64,000 nucleotides of DNA. It comes from Grammothele lineata (lineage: Eukaryota > Basidiomycota > Agaricomycetes > Polyporales > Polyporaceae). A model generated the notes under the pieces. That model worked only from the letters and a program-made list of their open reading frames with translations. It did no database searches and was not told the DNA's origin. This document shows positions 58,993 through 64,000 of this stretch, piece after piece. A program made the translations under genes and the position numbers. The stretch lies in NCBI GenBank assembly GCA_002150815.3, contig NDFF03000029.1, positions 558,001 through 622,000 of the forward strand. Reading direction: 5' to 3'. Within the stretch, counting starts at the first letter, position 1, and every line of letters begins with the position of its first letter.

Positions 58993-60217
58993 AGCACATT
59001 CCGTGTGGAGCGCCACAGCTTCGATGGATGGTTGGCTGAGTCTGGCGGTGTGCAAAGTGGTAGCAAAGGAATGTGTGGTGAACTGAGCGGATCCTGGCAG
59101 CAAGCCCGAGCTGCATCCGCGATGCACCAGCGCGGTGCGCGAGGCGCTCACGTGCTGCGGCCGAGAGAATCACGTGGGGGCAACGCGCGAGCGGCGCGCT
59201 TCCGACGGCTGGGGGCGGTTCCTTCCCACTTGGCCTCTTGAGGGGCGTCCATAGCGCCCTTGGTTCCGATTCTTTTGTGGATCGGAAACGGCTCGAATGA
59301 TACATACGATGGATGCAAATATTAGATAGGCTGCTATGTGACATTGTGGTTCTTTCCACTGATCGCACCTTGCATGGGGAGGCAAGTCATTAGTGACGCC
59401 ATGATCTATTAGGAAGGTATGTAGGTGTTCTTATTGTTTAGATAGTGCACGGGTACCGGTATGTACTTAAGTGCTACTAGACCGGACCCGGCGACAGTTT
59501 CGTCGACAGTGATGAGGGAGAAGGACCTCGATTGGAAAGCATTCTAGCTAGTAGCTACGCCGCGCCCTCCTCCGATAGCACTTTACACGGAGTAGGACGT
59601 AGAACTGAGGGAACGCTTTGAACGACTCGACACTCAGCGTCGTGGAATGACTTCCAGGACCGCCAGGACCCAGCCAGCGCCTGAGTGAGGTTCGGAGCCA
59701 GTCGGGTGCGACAAGGATCACAAGTTGGCGGTATGTTCACGACGGGGATTCCCGGTTTTCCAGACAAAGAAAAATCGCTGAAAAATCATCGCGCGCGGTA
59801 ACCTTTCCTCAAAAGGTCACGTGTAGCCGAGAAATCGATGAAAAGGTAACGAAAAGGTTTCATATTCGTCCAACTTTCGTCGATTTGAGGAAAATCGCTG
59901 AAAAGGTTACCACGAGTGATGGTTTTTCAGCGAATTTTCTTTGTCCCGAAAATCGGGAATCCCCGCCGTGGTTGAAGTTAGGAGGCAAGCGCCGGAAAGA
60001 CAAGCCATGGGATTGGCCAAGAGAGCCTCACGTGAAAGAGCGGGGAAAGTCGGGTGCGACAAAAGTCACGTGAAGGGATATATTCGCCGACCTGAAGACC
60101 GATTCTATGAAAGAATCGGAACTTTCTCTGGCCGACCTCTTGCTTTGAACCCATTCAACATATACTGCACGCTCGTACACACACTCTCTACACTTCTGTC
60201 GTCTCAAGTCTCGGCAT
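58993..60217. other. Shared 5' region of ATG11 and STN1
   Basis: 1.2 kb between divergent genes, containing a MITE (59738-59970). A direct repeat GTCGGGTGCGACAA occurs at 59701-59714 and 60049-60062, on either side of it. No gene supported. Confidence 0.6.
59738..59970. mobile_element. 233-bp MITE with about 50-bp terminal inverted repeats
   Basis: The left end CACGACGGGGATTCCCGG and the inward reading of the right end, CACGGCGGGGATTCCCGA, match. The match continues through TTTTC..GACAAAGAAAA.TCGCTGAAAAA.CATC, about 50 bp with few differences. GTT flanks both ends (59735-59737 and 59971-59973), a possible 3-bp target duplication. The inside has no ORF and more pairing blocks (GGTAACC, AAAAGGT). 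It lies about 250 bp before the STN1 start. Confidence 0.8.
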
Positions 60218-62451
60218 ATGAGCAAGGCCAGCACCTCAACAATCCAACGATCGAAGGCTCTTCCCTCCAGAACGCCATCCATCATTCTATCTCCTTCCAA
60301 AGCACACGAACTTGACAACGATAGCAAGCCGCACAATCGCGGCCCTTCACGAAATGCACCGACACAGACAGAGATATATCGGTGGACCTTCACTCGAGCG
60401 GCAATTGCTCCTTGCTTTGTTGGCGATGTATATGAGATGCGGGAAAGTGGGATAAGAGGTACGTTTCCACATAGCGGACGTCTTGTATCATCACTCAATA
60501 TTCCTGAAGATATGGAGTTTTTTTGGTTGGGTCGGATTCCCTGTCGGACAGTCCGCCTAATTGGTCTCGTAGTCGCTGTCCAGATCTGGGAGAAGCGTAC
60601 TGTGTACACTATCGACGATGGAACTGGTGTTGTTGATTGTGCTCTCGCCCATGCTCAAGTAGCCTCTTCAAGTCCAACTAAGCGGAAGATCAACAGCAGT
60701 GCTACTTCGACTGCTCTTGAATCACGATCTACCAAACCTTCCTTCTCAGATTATCTCCCTTCCTCCCGAAGAGTACCCCTGTCTTCTACCCACGAGCCCC
60801 CACCACCACCTAAGCCGATTGCTCATGTTGCCCAGTCAGTTCAAGTCGTTGGACGTGTTATATCCAGGCACGACACGCGCACGCTGTTAGTGGATGAGAT
60901 TTGTGAGTCTCATACTTCGGTCATGAGTTACCAGCTTACGGGTTTGCATTAAGCACGTTGCACTTCGCTCAACGATGAATCCACGCACTGGCTTACCGTG
61001 TCGCAACTGCGGCGTACGACATACTATCCCTCAAATCCACTACCCCCGTTCTTCCCTCCTTCCCTCCCAGCACCTGCGCTGGTCAACGCTACCACTCCAG
61101 CCACCCCTTGTCCAAGCGAATACGGTTCTCCAAGGAAGCAACAACGCACGGAACAGCCCACTACGCCGCTCTCGATTCGTTCGACTGTTTCGTCCACCAC
61201 CGTTTCCCCGAGCACGACTGCCGGGACGTCAACGCCCTCCTCAGTCGTTTCTGAGGGTCGACAGGTAATCCTCGTTCCGTTCGTCCTTCCTTTACTATGC
61301 TAACCTCGGTCCAGGTCCCTCGTCTACGTCATCCATCTCGCCTGCACACCCGCGATCTCACCGCGAATATATTTCGTATATATGTCAAACATTATATGGA
61401 TAATGCGCCTCCACCCCCGCGTCCTCGTCGACGTCCTCGAGCGAGATCATCGTCTCCTTCTCCAACGCCGAAGAAACGTCCAAAGCTTGAGCCCATGACC
61501 CCTACGAAGTCGAGCGTTAGGCGCGATGACGCTACACCACGCCCGTCTCGTATCCTCTCGCCCATAGCAAGCAATTCCCGACCGTTCCTCGATCCTGACT
61601 CCGATGTAGATGCCGGAGTTGACGATGAGTACGACAGTCACGACGACCACATGTATGGCTACACCTTATCTCATCTTCGCCGCGTACCAGAGCTAGCCCT
61701 CCTGTCTCGCCGGGTGGTCAAGGCTGAGGCGCGCCGCCGTGCCAAAGAAGAGCGCGAGAAGGAAAAATCTCAACGTCCTCCTCCCGATTCCACGGCCAGT
61801 CCTTCGACTAAGTCACCCTCCAAGTCAAAGGAGGTCCCCGCCGGAGTGGCATCCAAACGGCTCTTCACACAAGCCATTCGTACCCTCTTCTCCGAGGGCG
61901 ATATCGTTCTTTGGAACGGTCCAGTCCGGCCACTCCCCTTACCCCCACTCAATCCTCCGCTCCCCGCCTCCTCCGCAGATATGTCTTCTGCCCTCTGGAA
62001 GGCCAATACCAGCACCAGCTCGACGTCTACCTCTATGTCGTCTTCCTCGCGTTACGATGAGTGGGACGATGATCCCCTCAGCGACCCCCAGCCAGAAGAA
62101 GAAGCCTACGTCCCGCTTACCCCCGCATACTTCGCACGTGTCCTCGAGGGTGCAATCCTCACGATCGTATCAGAAGCCGCATCTACATCCGCCGGCGATG
62201 GCGAGCACACACCCAAGGCAGCCCGGCGCCCCCAGCCGGTATCGCTCATCGAGCGGCTCCGGGCACAAGAGCACGTACAGCCAGGACCACCCCCGGGGCC
62301 GACGAAAGAGGAACTGCTGGCGTGGTTGCGGCGGAGCGATGAGCGGTGGGCGCGCGTCGGAGAGTGGACGGTCGAGGAGGCACTGCAGTACGGGAAACGG
62401 TCCGGACGGCTGTGGTGCGCAAAGAAGGGTCGATGGGACGTTTGTGGATGA
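60218..62451 (+). CDS. STN1: STN1, telomere-capping CST complex subunit
   Basis: Exons 60218-60902, 60954-61264 and 61315-62451 give 710 aa. The OB-fold region spans about residues 50-245: TEIYRWTFTRAAIAPCFVGDVYEM, FWLGRIPCRTVRLIGLVVAVQIWEKR, TVYTIDDGTGVVDC, then after a low-complexity insertion VQVVGRVISRHDTRTLLVDEI. The middle is Pro/Ser-rich with basic patches. The C-terminus resembles winged-helix segments (VASKRLFTQAIRTLFSEGDIVLW, WTVEEALQYGKRSGRLW). It binds Ten1 and single-stranded telomeric DNA, limits telomerase and recruits polymerase alpha-primase. It is longer than yeast Stn1 owing to disordered inserts. The long alternative frame over exon 3 (61739-62785) is a shadow. Confidence 0.9.
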
Positions 62452-62741
62452 GCATGCACGTCACCAGGAGCTAGTAGGGCTCTACGGTTCTGTTCGTTTG
62501 TCAGGTTGCTATGCATCTAAACATCTCATAATGCTCGTTATCCCTGGATTGCAGTTGTGGAAGATCCCTTCGCAGAGGTATTGTGTCGCGACTTGCAACG
62601 GTGTAGGACTCGTCGCAAACGTGCACCAGACCTACAAGAACACGAAGTGGCTCCACAATATGGCAAATACCATCGCTGTGATCTCAGCAGTTCGAGTTTC
62701 GTACCCGTACTGTAGCATTGGTCCACTTGAGACGAGTAGCA

Positions 62742-64000
62742 CTACTCCAACTTGGAATTCACACTGTCGTACTCCTCCTGAGTGAATACCCCGTACAACA
62801 AACCCTTGTTCCACATCCGGCCAGTGTGTTCTTTGAAGAAACTCTCCACATCGCCCTTCAACTTCTCCGGATCGACCTCGGGGAATGCGTCGAGCTCAAG
62901 AAGGACGTAACAGACCGTCTGAAGAGACGGTAATCGAGTGAAACACCTGTCAAGATCCTCCCAGACCGTCGTCTGATACAGTTCAGGATGGAGGAACGTC
63001 TCGAGTGCCGCTCCTGCGCCAGACACCTCGAAAACGAGATGTCGAAGTACCGAGAGCTTGACCGCGTCAGACAGCATACTATTATACAGCTGGATGCTGT
63101 TGCGCGCGTCTGATGCGTAGTCACTTCGAGTAGACTGATATTCTGAGTCGTCTAAATCGTCGCAGATGATGTCCATCTGAAGCGTCTTGAGAGCGGGGAG
63201 GTGAGGAAATCTCAAGACTTGTTCGTCAAACTCGTCTGTGGAGGGTGGAGGTTAGTCGTGCAATCCTGGCGATGGGGCACGCTTCAAATGTTGAGGGATG
63301 GAGGGCCGATGTATATCTACACTCGTACTCACATGGATATATGGTGGCTACGTGAAACAGCTCAAGCTTTAGCTCCACAAGATGGTTCGCCACCTGGGGT
63401 AGAAATTTGAAGAAACTTTCTGCGACATGCGATCCCGTGGTGTTGAAGTGTATCTTGGTGAGAGCACCGTTGAGGGAACCCGAATCCTGGAGAAACGCGT
63501 AGAGCCCAGGAGTAGGAACTTCCCATTCTTCAAATATTAAGGAATGGACCTGAGGCAACTGTGCTCGTTGGGTTATTAAGGTAGAGTTGCCGACGTAAGA
63601 CCTATCGCTCAAATGACGAGTGGAAAAGATACGAAAGGATTCGATGTCGGAAAAGATGGAGAGGATGTCATGGATGAGAACGGCATTACGAGCTGAAGAG
63701 CTACAAGTATTGATGGTAAGGGACTGGATTGAAGGGGGAACCTCGCTACGTTGGACTCCGAGAAGAACTTCCTTGTCTTTGAAGCTTCCACCCAATCGAA
63801 CCTCTTGTAAACGAAGGCTGCGAAGGTTCGGAAGCAGGGTTAACAGCGCCTGGAGTAGAAGAAGAGGAAGCGGTGGATGGTATTTCAACCGCAGAGGATT
63901 GAGGTCGTCTCCTTCAGGGTCCAGTAAATCAATGCTCTCGGGAACGTCGCCCGACATTTCAAGAGTGCGAATATGCTGCCCAATGTTTGAGACCTTCTGG
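62742..64000 (-). CDS. F-box-like protein, 5' end beyond the window
   Basis: Exons about 64000-63333 and 63235-62742 on the complement, joined by a 97-nt intron in frame (T|AC). The N-terminus with the expected F-box lies outside the window; the frame is open to the edge (QKVSNIGQHIRTLEMSG). Leucine-rich spacing (LLPNLRSLRLQEV, SIQSLTINTC, QVHSLIFEEW, LVELKLELFH, LPALKTLQMD) and the C-terminal pattern FTRLPSLQTVCYVL...GDVESFF are like the other two F-box-like genes here. Function unknown beyond probable adaptor roles. Confidence 0.7.

Noticed and set aside
61739..62785. 348-codon frame overlapping STN1 exon 3
   Set aside because: It is a shifted-frame shadow of STN1; the other frame carries the recognisable C-terminal region.
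1..64000. CRISPR arrays, operons, ribosome binding sites, bacterial mobile elements
   Set aside because: The window is eukaryotic; no spaced direct-repeat array or polycistronic layout was seen.

Overview
The window is nuclear DNA from a filamentous basidiomycete, most likely an Agaricomycete of the polypore type. Genes are broken by many 48-70 nt GT-AG introns, coding DNA is GC-rich, and several families are typical of mushroom-forming fungi: DUF6533 membrane proteins, HET-domain proteins, DUF4419, F-box-like proteins and lineage-specific C2H2 regulators. The species cannot be named from sequence alone. All exon models below were built by hand from splice signals, frame and family knowledge.

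Layout. 0.3-23 kb: five two-finger C2H2-type genes (275-1362, 4059-4922, 9480-10177, 20248-20656, 21614-23046) lie in one neighbourhood and share a phase-1 intron inside finger 1. Two of them belong to a tandem segmental duplication (unit A about 3965-8330, unit B about 9245-13410). Each unit holds a C2H2-like gene facing a DUF6533 multi-pass membrane protein gene. Between the C2H2 genes sit RAD52 (14382-16646) and a Ser/Thr-rich single-pass membrane protein (17394-19175). 23.8-28.6 kb: a GH51 alpha-L-arabinofuranosidase and an MFS sugar transporter are divergently transcribed around a 649-bp promoter with three CreA-like sites, and look like a small arabinose-use pair. 28.9-31.7 kb: a HET-domain gene is broken by an 844-bp foldback element with a target-site duplication and outward-facing tRNA-like sequences. 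31.9-39.6 kb: DUF4419 protein, PWP2 (ribosome biogenesis) and an aldo-keto reductase. 40.4-45 kb: two F-box-like genes. 45-48.9 kb and 51-53.9 kb: long stretches with no supported gene, flanking a second sugar transporter (48919-50954). 53.9-62.5 kb: ATG11 (selective autophagy scaffold) and STN1 (telomere capping), head to head, with a 233-bp MITE between them. 62.7 kb to the end: a third F-box-like gene, cut by the window edge.

How the parts fit. RAD52, STN1, PWP2 and ATG11 are conserved housekeeping genes. The C2H2/DUF6533, HET, DUF4419 and F-box-like genes are fast-evolving accessory families, and the duplications and non-autonomous transposons concentrate around them. The most unusual observations are: a 2-nt microexon needed to keep frame in both DUF6533 copies; a GT-to-GC donor change in one copy; a start codon split by an intron; a 3'-UTR intron and downstream block better conserved between the copies than the N-terminal coding region; and the HET gene whose break coincides exactly with a foldback element insertion.
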